In this document: one piece after another, positions 44,412 through 54,000 of the stretch
How the letters are laid out: the number at the start of each line of letters is the position of its first letter
Position numbering within the stretch: the first letter of the stretch is position 1
Origin: Rheinheimera pleomorphica
GTDB lineage: Bacteria > Pseudomonadota > Gammaproteobacteria > Enterobacterales > Alteromonadaceae
Assembly: GCF_011634895.1 (NCBI RefSeq)
Contig: NZ_SIRR01000006.1
Span: forward strand, 62,001 to 126,000
Reading direction: 5' to 3'
DNA length: 64,000 nucleotides
Translations under genes and position numbers: made by a program
Notes under the pieces: generated by a model
Told to the model about the DNA's origin: nothing
Database searches by the model: none
The model's input: the letters and a program-made list of their open reading frames with translations, nothing else

Positions 44412-45219
44412 TCCCGTAAAATCCGCAGCCCGTGAGGCTGGGGCAGAGTTATGGCGGTTATATCAAAGCGGTGATTTTCAGCAACAACAAAAAGCCGATG
44501 CCAGCCCGGTAACCTCGGCTGATTTGGCCGCTAACCGGATTATTATCAACCGCTTATCTGAGCTAACCCCGGACATTCCGATTATCTCTGAAGAGTCGCG
44601 TCTGGCACCTTTAGCGCAGCGTCAGCATTGGCCGCGGTACTGGTTGATTGATCCGATGGACGGCACGCAGGAGTTTGTCGCCAGAAGCGGTGACTTTGCT
44701 GTCAGCATCGCGCTGGTAGAGCATGGCTGGCCGGCGCTGGGCGTAATTTACTGGCCAAAAGAAGACGTGTTGTACTATGCCAGCCGTGGCAACGGCGCTT
44801 TTAAACAGCAGCGCAACTTGATTAACCGCATCCGGGTAAACCAGCATCAGGCCGGTGACCGGCTAAAAATAGCTATCAGTCGGCGCCAGCCGCTGCAACC
44901 GATTGTCAATTTACTGCACAACAAAGACGATGTGGACTATATCGCGCTGGGCAGTTGTTCATTAAAAAGCTGTTTAGTGGCTGAAGGCAAAGCCGATTGT
45001 TACCTGCGGCTGGGTCCGACCGGTGAATGGGACACCGGTGCTGTGCATGTGATTGTCGAAGAAGCCGGTGGCAAAATTCTCGACAGTGAATTTATTCCGC
45101 TGAGCTACAATCAACGCGATACGCTGGCCAACCCCGATTTTATGGTGATGGGGCAGGCAAGCACACCCTGGCCGCAACTGATCAAAGCCCGTCGTACTGA
45201 GCGCGACCTTAGCGCCTGA
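44389..45219 (+). CDS. cysQ: 3'(2'),5'-bisphosphate nucleotidase CysQ
   Basis: A 276-residue lithium-sensitive phosphatase of the inositol-monophosphatase superfamily that removes pAp formed in sulfate assimilation. Metal-binding motifs are present: SEES (about 66-69), DPMDGTQEF (about 87-95) and the C-terminal WDTGA. It overlaps nudE by 23 bases; a later internal start is possible. A terminator follows at 45277-45300. Confidence 0.94.
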   Translation: MFLSRLLDPVKSAAREAGAELWRLYQSGDFQQQQKADASPVTSADLAANRIIINRLSELTPDIPIISEESRLAPLAQRQHWPRYWLIDPMDGTQEFVARSGDFAVSIALVEHGWPALGVIYWPKEDVLYYASRGNGAFKQQRNLINRIRVNQHQAGDRLKIAISRRQPLQPIVNLLHNKDDVDYIALGSCSLKSCLVAEGKADCYLRLGPTGEWDTGAVHVIVEEAGGKILDSEFIPLSYNQRDTLANPDFMVMGQASTPWPQLIKARRTERDLSA

Positions 45220-45276
45220 GGCTGAAAGTTTTCAGCGCATTGTTCATAACTACGCAAAAAAAATGCATAGCCTGGC

Positions 45277-45300
45277 AAAACCAGCGCTGGCGCGGTTTTT
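45277..45300 (+). terminator. Terminator of nudE-cysQ
   Basis: AAAACC (45277-45282), bulged A, GCG / CTGG loop / CGC, GGTTTT: a 9-bp interrupted stem ending in TTTTT (45296-45300). Confidence 0.75.
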
Positions 45301-45459
45301 AGCCAAATCAGACGTTTTGCTAACTATCTTTTACGCAGAAAAAACGCTATTATGCCGCCGGGTTTTTGCACAGAAAAACGTCGAATTGTGATAAAAACAC
45401 CAGGAATTTAAGTCCGCCAGAGACTGCACCCTTACCTACAGTACCCTTAGGAGTTAATC

Positions 45460-47061
45460 ATGTCCGATCTGGATCTGGGCCAATACGGCATCACAGATGT
45501 CACGGAAATCGTTTATAACCCGTCGTATGAGCAGCTATTTGCCGAGGAAACCCGCGCAGATCTGCAAGGTTATGAGCAAGGCAAACTGACCAAACTGGGC
45601 GCGGTTTCAGTCGATACCGGTATCTTTACTGGCCGCTCGCCAAAAGACAAATACATAGTACGTGATGACACCACGCGTGACACTGTGTGGTGGTCTGATC
45701 AAGGTAAAAACGATAACAAAGCCATTACACCAGAGGTGTGGGCTGATCTGAAAGCGTTAGTAACTAAACAGCTGTCAGGTAAGCGTTTATTTGTTGTTGA
45801 TACCTACTGTGGTGCCAATGCCGACACCCGGCTGGCGGTACGTTTTATTACCGAAGTGGCCTGGCAGGCGCATTTCGTTAAGAACATGTTTATCCGGCCA
45901 ACGGATGCCGAGCTGAAAACTTACCAGCCCGATTTCATCGTGATGAATGGTGCTAAGTGCACTAACCCGGATTGGCAACGTCACGGGCTAAACTCGGAAA
46001 ATTTCGTCGCCTTTAACCTGAGCGAGCGTATTCAGCTAATTGGTGGTACCTGGTACGGCGGCGAGATGAAAAAAGGTATGTTCTCGATGATGAACTACTT
46101 TTTACCGTTAAAAGGCATCGCCTCTATGCACTGTTCGGCCAACGTCGGCAAAGATGGTGACGTGGCAGTATTCTTTGGTTTGTCTGGCACCGGCAAAACC
46201 ACCTTGTCGACCGATCCTAAGCGTCAGCTGATTGGTGATGACGAGCACGGCTGGGACGATGATGGCGTATTTAATTTTGAAGGCGGCTGCTACGCCAAAA
46301 CCATCAATCTGTCGCAAGAAAACGAGCCAGACATTTACAATGCTATTCGCCGTGATGCGCTGCTGGAAAACGTCACTGTGCTGGCAGACGGTGAAATCGA
46401 CTTTAACGACGGTTCAAAAACCGAAAATACCCGGGTGTCTTACCCGATTTATCATATCGATAATATTGTTACCCCGGTATCTAAAGCTGGCCATGCGAAA
46501 AAGGTTATTTTCTTAACGGCTGATGCCTTTGGTGTGTTACCACCGGTATCTAAGCTGACCAAAGAGCAAGCCAAGTACCACTTCCTGTCTGGCTTTACCG
46601 CTAAACTGGCCGGTACCGAGCGCGGTATTACCGAGCCAACACCGACATTCTCCAGTTGCTTTGGCGCGGCTTTTTTAAGCCTGCACCCGACCAAGTACGC
46701 AGAAGTATTGGGCAAGCGGATGGAAGCGGCCGGTGCTGAAGCTTATCTGGTGAATACCGGCTGGAACGGCAGCGGCAAGCGTATTTCTATTAAAGCCACC
46801 CGCGCTATTATCGATGCCATTTTAGATGGCAGCATTGAGAACGCTGAATTTGTCCAGCTGCCGTACTTTAATCTGGCGATGCCAACAGCGTTGCACGGCG
46901 TTGATGACGTGTCTATTCTGGACCCTCGCAATACCTATGCCAACGCAGCCGACTGGGAGCTGAAAGCGAAGGACTTGGCGAAACGTTTTGTCGATAACTT
47001 TGTTAAGTTTACCGATAACGACGAAGGCAAAGCCCTGGTAGCGGCAGGCCCGCAACTGTAA
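45460..47061 (+). CDS. pckA: Phosphoenolpyruvate carboxykinase (ATP)
   Basis: A 533-residue gluconeogenic enzyme making PEP, CO2 and ADP from oxaloacetate and ATP. The P-loop is [11 protein letters not shown] (about 243-253), the metal site IGDDEHGWD, and the oxaloacetate-binding arginine lies in FTGRSPKDK. The ATP-dependent bacterial form is clear from length and motifs. The 5' leader is about 160 bases after the cysQ terminator, and CTTAGGAGT precedes the ATG. Confidence 0.98.
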   Translation: MSDLDLGQYGITDVTEIVYNPSYEQLFAEETRADLQGYEQGKLTKLGAVSVDTGIFTGRSPKDKYIVRDDTTRDTVWWSDQGKNDNKAITPEVWADLKALVTKQLSGKRLFVVDTYCGANADTRLAVRFITEVAWQAHFVKNMFIRPTDAELKTYQPDFIVMNGAKCTNPDWQRHGLNSENFVAFNLSERIQLIGGTWYGGEMKKGMFSMMNYFLPLKGIASMHCSANVGKDGDVAVFFGLSGTGKTTLSTDPKRQLIGDDEHGWDDDGVFNFEGGCYAKTINLSQENEPDIYNAIRRDALLENVTVLADGEIDFNDGSKTENTRVSYPIYHIDNIVTPVSKAGHAKKVIFLTADAFGVLPPVSKLTKEQAKYHFLSGFTAKLAGTERGITEPTPTFSSCFGAAFLSLHPTKYAEVLGKRMEAAGAEAYLVNTGWNGSGKRISIKATRAIIDAILDGSIENAEFVQLPYFNLAMPTALHGVDDVSILDPRNTYANAADWELKAKDLAKRFVDNFVKFTDNDEGKALVAAGPQL

Positions 47062-47080
47062 CGCTGGCTGCTAAACCGGA

Positions 47081-47105
47081 AAAAGCCGCTGCTGCGGCTT
47101 TTTTT
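47081..47105 (+). terminator. pckA intrinsic terminator
   Basis: AAGCCGC (47083-47089) / GCGGCTT (47094-47100) with a TGCT loop, A-rich on the left and T-rich on the right. Confidence 0.9.
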
Positions 47106-47163
47106 ATGCCGGCTACACGGAAGATAATTGATATCAGCACTGGTAAGCGATTAACAATCTGAC

Positions 47164-47190
47164 TAAAGTAAAGAGCGGTATAGCCGCTAA
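47164..47190 (+). promoter_or_regulatory. FliA (sigma-28) promoter of the chemoreceptor gene
   Basis: TAAA (47164-47167), 15 bases, then GCCGCTAA (47183-47190). This matches the flagellar sigma-28 consensus TAAA-N15-GCCGATAA at 11 of 12 positions. The predicted start is about 75 bases ahead of the ATG. Confidence 0.75.
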
Positions 47191-47270
47191 ATATTGTTTA
47201 GTAAGCTATTTCTACCAGGTTGACGATAGGCCAGTGCAAAATTTGTCAGTGTCATAAACAGAGGTGATAG

Positions 47271-48890
47271 ATGTTACGCAGCATAAGTATCCAAAAACGA
47301 TTATTAGCCGCCTTTGGCGCGCTGGCGTTATTATTAGCCATTACCGGATTGTTCAGCTTGCAGAGCCTGTCCAAAGTAAGGGCTCAGGCTGATATTGTTG
47401 AATCTAATCTACTGCCAGCTGTCAGCTACCTGGGGCAGGTTGAGTCGTTATCCGGACGCTCACGAGCGTTAACGTTAAGGCTGCTGCTGGCGATCGATGT
47501 TACCCAGGAAACGGCTACTTTTGCGCTGATTGAACGTATCAATGCCGATGTACAACAAGCGGTTAAAAAATATGCTGCCACTATTTATATCGAGGAAGAG
47601 CGCAAATTATTTCAGCAATTTGAGCAGGTAGAACTGCAATATTTTGAATTACAAACAAAGGCGCTGGAACTGCTTAAGCAAGAAGAGTTAGGCGCTGCAC
47701 AGGATATGCTGGATAAGATGAATCCGCTGGCGGATCAGATGAATACGTTGCTGGCAGAGCTAGGGGCAGTGAACCAAAAAGCTGCTGCTAACGCCCGGAA
47801 TGAATCTATAGCGACCTATGACTCGGCAAAATGGGCTGTCATCATATTAATTATTATTGCTGTGGTTGTAGCCGCCATCATTGCCATCTCGATCTCACGC
47901 AGTGTTAATCAGCCACTGACACAAGCAGTAGCGTCGGCGCGGTTTATTGCCGATGGCGATCTGACCCAGCCGCTGACGGTGGAAGGTAAAGATGAACTGA
48001 CTGAGCTGTCTGAAGCATTAAAACAGATGCAGAAGAAGTTGCGCGATGCCATTGGCCATATTGCCAGCTCCAGCAGCCAACTGGCGTCGGCTGCGGAAGA
48101 GTTAAACGTGGTAACCGATGAGTCGGCTAAAGCCTTGCAATTACAGAATGACGAAGTACAGCAGGCGGCAACCGCCATCACTGAAATGAGCTCGGCGGTC
48201 GATGAAGTGGCCGGTACGGCGCTGAAAACGTCTGAAGCCTCGTCACAATCTGCGACGCTTGCCAAAGATGGCACCCAGAAAGTGGCGCAAACCAGCAGCG
48301 TAATTGAAAAAATGAATGCTGATGTGCGCCAGAGTACCAATGTCATTAATACGCTGGCCGACAAAGTCTCGTCGATTAACCAGGTGCTGGAAGTGATCCG
48401 CAGTGTGGCTGACCAAACCAACTTGCTGGCATTAAACGCGGCGATAGAAGCCGCCCGTGCCGGTGAGGCTGGCCGTGGTTTTGCCGTGGTGGCAGATGAA
48501 GTACGCAGCCTGGCGTATCGCACCCAAACCTCAACCGGTGAAATTGAGCAGATGATCCAGCAGGTGCAGGCATCGGCGAAAGAAGCGGTAAACGCGATGC
48601 AGCTGATTAGCGGCAATGCCGACAACGCGCAAAATGTCGCTAAGTCCGCTGCTGACGCACTGGAGCTGATTGCCGAGAACATTATGGCGATTAGCGATCA
48701 GAACCATGTTATTGCCGGTGCGGCCGAGGAGCAATCTAAGGTGGCGCGCGAAATTGACCGCAATATTATTACTATCAGCGATTTAGCACAGCAAACTGCT
48801 GAAGGCTCAAGCCAGACCACGGCCAGTGCCAGTGAGCTAACCCGGCTGGCAGTGCAGCTAAATGAGTTGGTCAGTAAGTTTAAAGTTTAA
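47271..48890 (+). CDS. Methyl-accepting chemotaxis protein
   Basis: A 539-residue chemoreceptor. TM1 is at about 11-30, then a periplasmic four-helix-bundle sensor (about 31-185), TM2 (about 188-210), HAMP (about 211-265), and a signalling coiled coil whose hairpin tip is [20 protein letters not shown] (about 380-399). The C terminus lacks a CheR-tethering pentapeptide. The ligand is unknown. A FliA-type promoter upstream ties its expression to flagellar genes. Confidence 0.95.
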   Translation: MLRSISIQKRLLAAFGALALLLAITGLFSLQSLSKVRAQADIVESNLLPAVSYLGQVESLSGRSRALTLRLLLAIDVTQETATFALIERINADVQQAVKKYAATIYIEEERKLFQQFEQVELQYFELQTKALELLKQEELGAAQDMLDKMNPLADQMNTLLAELGAVNQKAAANARNESIATYDSAKWAVIILIIIAVVVAAIIAISISRSVNQPLTQAVASARFIADGDLTQPLTVEGKDELTELSEALKQMQKKLRDAIGHIASSSSQLASAAEELNVVTDESAKALQLQNDEVQQAATAITEMSSAVDEVAGTALKTSEASSQSATLAKDGTQKVAQTSSVIEKMNADVRQSTNVINTLADKVSSINQVLEVIRSVADQTNLLALNAAIEAARAGEAGRGFAVVADEVRSLAYRTQTSTGEIEQMIQQVQASAKEAVNAMQLISGNADNAQNVAKSAADALELIAENIMAISDQNHVIAGAAEEQSKVAREIDRNIITISDLAQQTAEGSSQTTASASELTRLAVQLNELVSKFKV

Positions 48891-48903
48891 GCCAGACGCT
48901 AAT

Positions 48904-48931
48904 AAAACAGGCCGCAAGTGCGGCCTGTTTT
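48904..48931. terminator. Bidirectional terminator
   Basis: AAAACAGGCCGC (48904-48915) / GCGGCCTGTTTT (48920-48931), a perfect 12-bp stem with a 4-base loop and A/T flanks usable in both directions. It separates the chemoreceptor gene from the convergent CNNM gene. Confidence 0.9.
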
Positions 48932-48941
48932 GTATCTGACG

Positions 48942-49964
48942 TTAGTCTTCAGACAAATTCTTTAGCTTGTGTTCCCAGCGACGTTTTGCAAAGCGGCGCA
49001 TATTCGGAATATCGTCAGTCTCATCCATAATCGGTTGGCCAATAATGGTTTCTATCACATCTTCCATCGTGACCAGGCCCAGCCAACTGCCGTATTCGTC
49101 GTACACTAAACACATATGCTGGCGCTCGTGCATCAGTTGCGTCATTAGCTGCTCGGCGCTCATTTTATCCGGGATCACCTTAACCGGTTTCATAATATCG
49201 GCAACGGTTTGCTGGTCGGTAATATCCAGCATATCGTAGCGAAAGGCGATACCCAGCGGCGCTTCGTCTTTATCCAGTACCGGGTAACGCGAGAACTGAC
49301 CTACTTTTACCCGCTCGGCAAAGGCATCTAATGGCTCGTCCGGGCTGGCGGTTTCACACACGGTGCGCGGCGTCATAATGTCGCGAACTTTAATGTCATG
49401 CAGGTCCAGAATATTGGCGATAACGCGTTGCTCGTCTTCATCCAGCTTATTCAACTCGCGGCCCAATACGGTTAAAGCTTTAATCTCCTGGCGTAAGTCA
49501 TGCTCGTGATGACCACCACCAAACAGCTTCATAATTTGGTCTGATAACCAGATAAAGGGTTTTAGCAATGTAATCATGCTATTAAGCACAAATGGCAATA
49601 CCGGTGCCAGTTGTGGCCAGTAACGCGCACCTATGGTTTTCGGCATAATTTCCGACAGCACCAAAATCAGCACTGTCATTACCGCAGAAGCTATACCCAG
49701 ATAACCATCACCAAACACTATCGTCACCTGAGCACCGACGCCGGTCGCGCCAACGGTATGTGCCACGGTGTTTAGCGTAAGAATGGCCGCCAGCGGCTGA
49801 TCAATCTTGTCTTTTAACACTTTTAACTGTTCATACAGCTTAGGCCGGGTCAGCTTTTGCTGGGCAATATAGCTGGGGGTAATCGATAGCAAAGCTGCTT
49901 CGAGGATAGAACAAACAAAGGATACCGCAATTGACAAAACCGCAAATGCAATTAAAAGGCTCAT
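48942..49964 (-). CDS. CNNM/DUF21-CBS domain membrane protein
   Basis: A 340-residue protein of the CNNM/CorC (HlyC) family. The DUF21 transmembrane domain (about 1-165) holds three to four helices, followed by a CBS pair (about 195-315) beginning IKVRDIMTPRTV. It lacks the C-terminal CorC domain, so it is a short form. Relatives take part in magnesium or other divalent-cation efflux; the name 'haemolysin' used for some is misleading. Confidence 0.9.
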   Translation of the reverse strand: MSLLIAFAVLSIAVSFVCSILEAALLSITPSYIAQQKLTRPKLYEQLKVLKDKIDQPLAAILTLNTVAHTVGATGVGAQVTIVFGDGYLGIASAVMTVLILVLSEIMPKTIGARYWPQLAPVLPFVLNSMITLLKPFIWLSDQIMKLFGGGHHEHDLRQEIKALTVLGRELNKLDEDEQRVIANILDLHDIKVRDIMTPRTVCETASPDEPLDAFAERVKVGQFSRYPVLDKDEAPLGIAFRYDMLDITDQQTVADIMKPVKVIPDKMSAEQLMTQLMHERQHMCLVYDEYGSWLGLVTMEDVIETIIGQPIMDETDDIPNMRRFAKRRWEHKLKNLSED

Positions 49965-50063
49965 ATGGTTTGGTTACAACACTCCGTTTTACTTAGACGG
50001 CAGCAGTATACTAAGAGTACCGTGGCAATGCGAGCCGGTGCAGCACCGGCCCGCTTCAGGTGT

Positions 50064-51905
50064 TTATCGCTCTGTTACCTGATATACAGTGACACTGCCG
50101 CTGACTTCGTTCCCAATAAGCAACAGCGGGTTGCCATTCGGGCTGGCGCTGGCCGGTACAAACTTAATACTTTCCGGGCCTAAATCACCTGCCAACGGCA
50201 CTTCAGTACAGTCCATACCCTCGGCGCTGTCGCACGGCTCGGTTAAGTCGTCATCCAGTTCAAAGTCTGCAGCAAAGTTACGGTTAATATAGTGGCTGAC
50301 AAAGTTGGCCTGAAACGGATTAGTCACATCGTAAATAAACAAATCGCCGCTGCGTTCCTGAGCGATAAAGGCATAGGTGCGGCCTTCTATGGTACCCACA
50401 TCAATGGCTTCCGGCTCGCCGCCTTTATCATCTGAGCGGTTATCGCCTTTATTTTCGGTATGGGCGCTGTTAAAGTTATTGCCAAGGATCGCGGCAGAAA
50501 TGCGACCAAAATCATCACCTGAATCAAAAACCTGGTTCAGATTCTGATCCCAGATAGAGAACGAGCGCGCACCATAGGCATAGAGTTTTTCCACTACGCC
50601 ATCATTATCCGGGTCGACCAGCGCAGCGGTTACTTTTAACCGGCCTAAACCCTCATCGCCGCCTGTAACGTCATACAATGCTTGCAGCTCGGTGCTAAAG
50701 GTTTTGTTCAACTCGTCCGAGTCGATAATATCGGCCACGCGGATATCTTCGGAGTAGGCATCCCAGTCGCGCGAGTCACCTTCGTTGGCCGAGACAATAA
50801 AAGTAGCGCCATTCCACTGATAAGCGGCAATGGAGTCTGGCTGATACAAGCCATACACATTCGGCAGTTTGCTAAAGAACGCCACTTCATCTTCATTGCT
50901 GACGTCTATCAGATACTGGCCCCAGTCTTTGTGGCCCAGCGCTTTGACTTCAATGCTCATATCAGCAAGGTCAATAATACCAATCGCATTGGCTTCCTGC
51001 AGAGATACCCAGGCGGTTTTGCTGTCAGCCGCCACGGTGATGTACTCGGGCTCCAAATCCTGTGCCACTGTGGTGCCTGATGGGCCGGCGAATTTTACCC
51101 CGGCTTGTTGCAGCAAGCTGCGGCGTTTAGCGTCAGTATCGTAGTCGCTGGCTGACAGCAGATCAGAGCTAAACACCATATCGCTGGTTAAATTGATGGT
51201 TTGCGCCAGATCTGCCGGCACACCGTCAGTCAGGCTAATCACCGAAATACTGCCTTCTGGGTCGGCAGTGTAATCGGTATCCGGTTCGCCTTCATTGGCG
51301 ACCAGTACCTTAGCGCCATCCGGGGTAAAGGTCAGCATATCGGGCAGGGCACCTACCGCAACGGCTTTAATAAAGCTGCCAGTGCCTGTACTGCTCAGGT
51401 TATAAAACAACACAGCACCGTTGTCGGTTTTCACTGGTGCGGCCACGGCGATGGCCAGCAAGTCGCCGTAAATGGCAATAGAATTGGCTTCACCCAGCGC
51501 GGCGCTAACGTCAGTATCATTGGCGTCTTTTACATTAACACTCTCTGGAAAAGTAAAAGGCACCGAGCTTAAGCTATCGTCAGTAATACCATTGCCTACG
51601 GCGGTAATGGGTAAGTTGGCCAGCGAAATCACTTCAATACGGTTCTCGGCGGCGTTAATGGCAAAGGCCGAATTTGACCCTTGGTGAAACTGCACAATTT
51701 CCGCCGCAGATTTGCCATAAATGCCAGTGGTAAAGCGGCCGACGACGTCAATCTTCAGCGCGCGTGGCAGGTCTTTTCCTGGTTGTCCGGTTTGGCCGGT
51801 TTCACCTGCAGGGCCAGTTGCACCCGGGGCGCCATCATCACCGTCTAATGAGCAAGCCGATAACATGGCCACAATACTTAATGCGAGCAGAGAGCGTTTT
51901 AACAT
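50064..51905 (-). CDS. Lipoprotein with collagen-like linker and choice-of-anchor I beta-propeller
   Basis: A 613-residue exported lipoprotein. The lipobox LSAC (about 15-18) is followed directly by about eight collagen-like G-x-y triplets (GAPGATGPAGETGQTGQPG), then a large beta-propeller-like domain with the signatures SIAIYGDLLAIAV, NEGEPDTDY, NEGDSRDWDAYSEDIRV and KGDNRSDDKGGEPEAIDVG. These are typical of 'choice-of-anchor I' proteins, which are often found with alkaline phosphatases or as surface proteins. The enzymatic role is not established. It is a single-gene unit. Confidence 0.85.
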   Translation of the reverse strand: MLKRSLLALSIVAMLSACSLDGDDGAPGATGPAGETGQTGQPGKDLPRALKIDVVGRFTTGIYGKSAAEIVQFHQGSNSAFAINAAENRIEVISLANLPITAVGNGITDDSLSSVPFTFPESVNVKDANDTDVSAALGEANSIAIYGDLLAIAVAAPVKTDNGAVLFYNLSSTGTGSFIKAVAVGALPDMLTFTPDGAKVLVANEGEPDTDYTADPEGSISVISLTDGVPADLAQTINLTSDMVFSSDLLSASDYDTDAKRRSLLQQAGVKFAGPSGTTVAQDLEPEYITVAADSKTAWVSLQEANAIGIIDLADMSIEVKALGHKDWGQYLIDVSNEDEVAFFSKLPNVYGLYQPDSIAAYQWNGATFIVSANEGDSRDWDAYSEDIRVADIIDSDELNKTFSTELQALYDVTGGDEGLGRLKVTAALVDPDNDGVVEKLYAYGARSFSIWDQNLNQVFDSGDDFGRISAAILGNNFNSAHTENKGDNRSDDKGGEPEAIDVGTIEGRTYAFIAQERSGDLFIYDVTNPFQANFVSHYINRNFAADFELDDDLTEPCDSAEGMDCTEVPLAGDLGPESIKFVPASASPNGNPLLLIGNEVSGSVTVYQVTER

Positions 51906-51989
51906 GCTGAAGATCCTGAGTTTATTATTGAATTAATAAACCAGTGTCAGCATCACAGGTGACAAACGGATGAAAGGCAGGTGATGTTT

Positions 51990-52235
51990 TTATGAAGCAG
52001 GCTGCTGCTCAGCCTGTTGTTGTATAAACAGCTGTTTTGGCATCAGGTTTACCGTTTCATGCAACTCAGAATACACTATTACCACCTCGCCGCGTTCCAG
52101 CTGGCGTTTGACGCTGTCCACTTTGTCCGTTAAAGCAACTTCCTGCTCTCCATAATCGGTGCCTTCGCGCAGTACATAGTATTCAATCAGGTTGTGTAGC
52201 GTATCTTCAGCGACATCGGTATAAGGAATGATCAT
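51990..52235 (-). CDS. yheU: YheU family protein
   Basis: An 81-residue protein of UPF0270, starting [20 protein letters not shown], with [13 protein letters not shown] following, as in E. coli YheU. The function is unknown. The start overlaps the yheT stop by 4 bases, the conserved yheT-yheU arrangement. The C terminus is extended by a short glutamine-rich tail. Confidence 0.93.
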   Translation of the reverse strand: MIIPYTDVAEDTLHNLIEYYVLREGTDYGEQEVALTDKVDSVKRQLERGEVVIVYSELHETVNLMPKQLFIQQQAEQQPAS

Positions 52236-53230
52236 CGTAACTGCTCAATTATAAACTGTGGAATACGTTGGTTTAACCAGAATCTGGGTTTGAGAGGGCT
52301 GCCATAAACAAAGCCGACATGGCCGCCACCGCGGGTTAGCTCGTAATGTATATGCGGGCTGAGCTCGTCGGCTTGTGGGATCACCTCGTCACTTAAAAAC
52401 GGGTCGTCCTTGGCATGAATAATCAGCGTAGGGATGCGGATATGGCGCAAAAACGCTTTACCACTGGCTTGTTGGTAGTAATCCTGCGCATTTAAAAAGC
52501 CATGCATTGGCGCGGTGTAGTGCTCGTCAAATTGCTCGATACTGCTAAAGCCCTGCACCTGTTGTGGCGTTAGCGGCAGCGGAAAATCGTTGAATTGTTG
52601 TAGTTTTAGCAAGGTGCTGCGTTTTAACCGGCCTAATAAATAACGCTGATACAGCTTGCTGCTGCCGCTGTTTATGCGTTTAGCACAGGCGGCCAGTGAC
52701 AACGGCGGGCAGACAGCAATGGCCGCTGCCAACAGGTTGTTACTAGCTTGTTCACCGCAGTATTTCAGTAATACATTGCCACCCAGCGAATAACCCACCG
52801 CCACTAGTTTCCGGTTTGGGTAACGTCGTTTTACTTCTGCTATGACAAGTGCGGCATCGGCGGTATCACCGCTGTGATAAGCCCGCGGCAGCTTATTGGG
52901 TTTGCCGTTACAGCCGCGAAAATGTATTAGCAGCGCCGGCCAGTTAAGCGCCTGGCACTGTGCCAGCATCGCCTGGATATAATGGCTGTTAATGTCACCC
53001 GCCAGACCATGTAGCAAAATCAGCAATGGCGCTTTGTCATCTGCCGTGTTGCTGTGTAGCCAGTTTAATTGCAGCTCGTCGCCATCGGGTAAACTGAACA
53101 TTTCAGCCTCAGTAGTGACGCGCTGTTTTGGGCTTAAATATTTGGCAAATATAGTTTGCAGGTGGGCATGCTTTAACCACCAGGCAGGCTGAAACGGGCT
53201 GTGGCTTACTGGTCTGATCTGAGCTTGCAA
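52232..53230 (-). CDS. yheT: Alpha/beta hydrolase YheT
   Basis: A 332-residue alpha/beta hydrolase of the YheT/ABHD family. The nucleophile elbow is GYSLGGN (about 142-148); the catalytic aspartate is probable in [12 protein letters not shown] and the histidine in RGGGHVGFV. It starts with the conserved [16 protein letters not shown] segment. Relatives act as lipases or esterases; the substrate is unknown. The yheS homologue is found at the end of this window rather than next to it. Confidence 0.93.
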   Translation of the reverse strand: MQAQIRPVSHSPFQPAWWLKHAHLQTIFAKYLSPKQRVTTEAEMFSLPDGDELQLNWLHSNTADDKAPLLILLHGLAGDINSHYIQAMLAQCQALNWPALLIHFRGCNGKPNKLPRAYHSGDTADAALVIAEVKRRYPNRKLVAVGYSLGGNVLLKYCGEQASNNLLAAAIAVCPPLSLAACAKRINSGSSKLYQRYLLGRLKRSTLLKLQQFNDFPLPLTPQQVQGFSSIEQFDEHYTAPMHGFLNAQDYYQQASGKAFLRHIRIPTLIIHAKDDPFLSDEVIPQADELSPHIHYELTRGGGHVGFVYGSPLKPRFWLNQRIPQFIIEQLR

Positions 53231-53282
53231 ATTAGTTTATCCTGATAAACAATGAGATAACTTTTACAGCAGGTGCAGCACT

Positions 53283-53786
53283 ATGGATAGGCGGCGATTT
53301 ATTTTAACCGGCATTGCCTTGGGCACAGCCGCCAGCTTAGGTGGCGGTTTGGCTATCATGGGCTGGCAGCATAGCCAGGCGCCCGATAGCAGCAACCGTG
53401 AACTGGTGTTATCTGCTTTACTACCTGCGCTATTGTACGGTGCTTTACCACAAGATGCGACCTTAGCTGCAGCCGAACTTGATCGCACTAAAACCGCGAT
53501 CAGCGACTTTCTGCCGTTTTTACCATTGCGCCAGCAGCAGGAGCTTAACCAGCTGTTTAACCTGCTGGCTAACCGTATTAGTCAGCTTGGCTTAACCGGC
53601 TATGTCACGGCGTTGTCCGACCTTGCACTGCAGCAACGGCTGCAGCTGTTAAATCAATGGCGCGACAGTTACTTGACGTTGTTACAGCAAGCCTATCATG
53701 GCCTGCGTGAGCTGCTGTATGGTGCTTATTATGGCCAGAGTGAGCACTGGCAAGCGCTGGCTTACAGCGCGCCGCGGTTTAGATAG
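53283..53786 (+). CDS. Tat-exported partner subunit of a GMC oxidoreductase
   Basis: A 167-residue protein with a twin-arginine-type signal (MDRRRFILTGIALGTAAS, RR followed by a hydrophobic helix, about 1-30) and a helical mature domain. Its size, Tat signal and position ahead of a GMC flavoprotein match the small subunit of membrane-bound gluconate or sorbitol-type dehydrogenases, which helps export or matures the catalytic subunit. I do not recognise the sequence well enough to name it. Confidence 0.7.
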   Translation: MDRRRFILTGIALGTAASLGGGLAIMGWQHSQAPDSSNRELVLSALLPALLYGALPQDATLAAAELDRTKTAISDFLPFLPLRQQQELNQLFNLLANRISQLGLTGYVTALSDLALQQRLQLLNQWRDSYLTLLQQAYHGLRELLYGAYYGQSEHWQALAYSAPRFR

Positions 53787-53806
53787 GCTTGGCAGATGAG
53801 CCGCCA

Positions 53807-53916
53807 AGTTGTGACAAGGTGTTCTTACGTAGCAGCGGCAGGGATGCCGCGCAGGCTGAGACAGCACAGGGACGTGCTGTTGAAGGCGGCGAAGTAAGAA
53901 TTTCCTTGTCGCAACT
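53807..53916 (+). repeat. Structured intergenic element with two GGGA-loop hairpins (element A)
   Basis: A 110-base element between the Tat gene and the GMC gene. Its ends form an imperfect inverted repeat of 22-23 bases (53807-53828 and 53894-53916, about 3-4 mismatches). Inside are two hairpins whose loops carry GGGA: GCGGCA-GGGA-TGCCGC (53835-53850) and ACAGCAC-AGGGAC-GTGCTGT (53861-53880). The left arm ACAAGGTGT (53814-53822) can also pair perfectly with ACACCTTGT (53949-53957) nearer the GMC start. It could be a repeat-family member, a CsrA-binding leader or an attenuator. Confidence 0.6.
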
Positions 53917-54000
53917 ATTACAGCAGAAGCTTTAGCGCAAAAGGGCGGACACCTTGTACCTTCGCTTTGAGCACTTTCAGCAGATTAATGAGATAGATAC

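Noticed and set aside
45387..45402. CRP site ahead of pckA
   Set aside because: TGTGA is followed by a poor right half (CACCA instead of TCACA); too weak to support despite known CRP control of pckA in E. coli.
47909..48682. A 257-codon minus-strand frame opposite the chemoreceptor
   Set aside because: It mirrors the repetitive helical coding sequence of the receptor, has no ribosome site or recognisable domain, and the + strand protein is unambiguous.
48942..49964. Haemolysin
   Set aside because: The DUF21/CBS family was historically given this name, but the domains point to cation transport, and there is no toxin feature.
50034..50050. GC-rich palindrome after the collagen-tailed lipoprotein gene as a terminator
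   Set aside because: GCCGGTG-CAG-CACCGGC is symmetric but has no U-tract on either strand and too small a loop for confidence.
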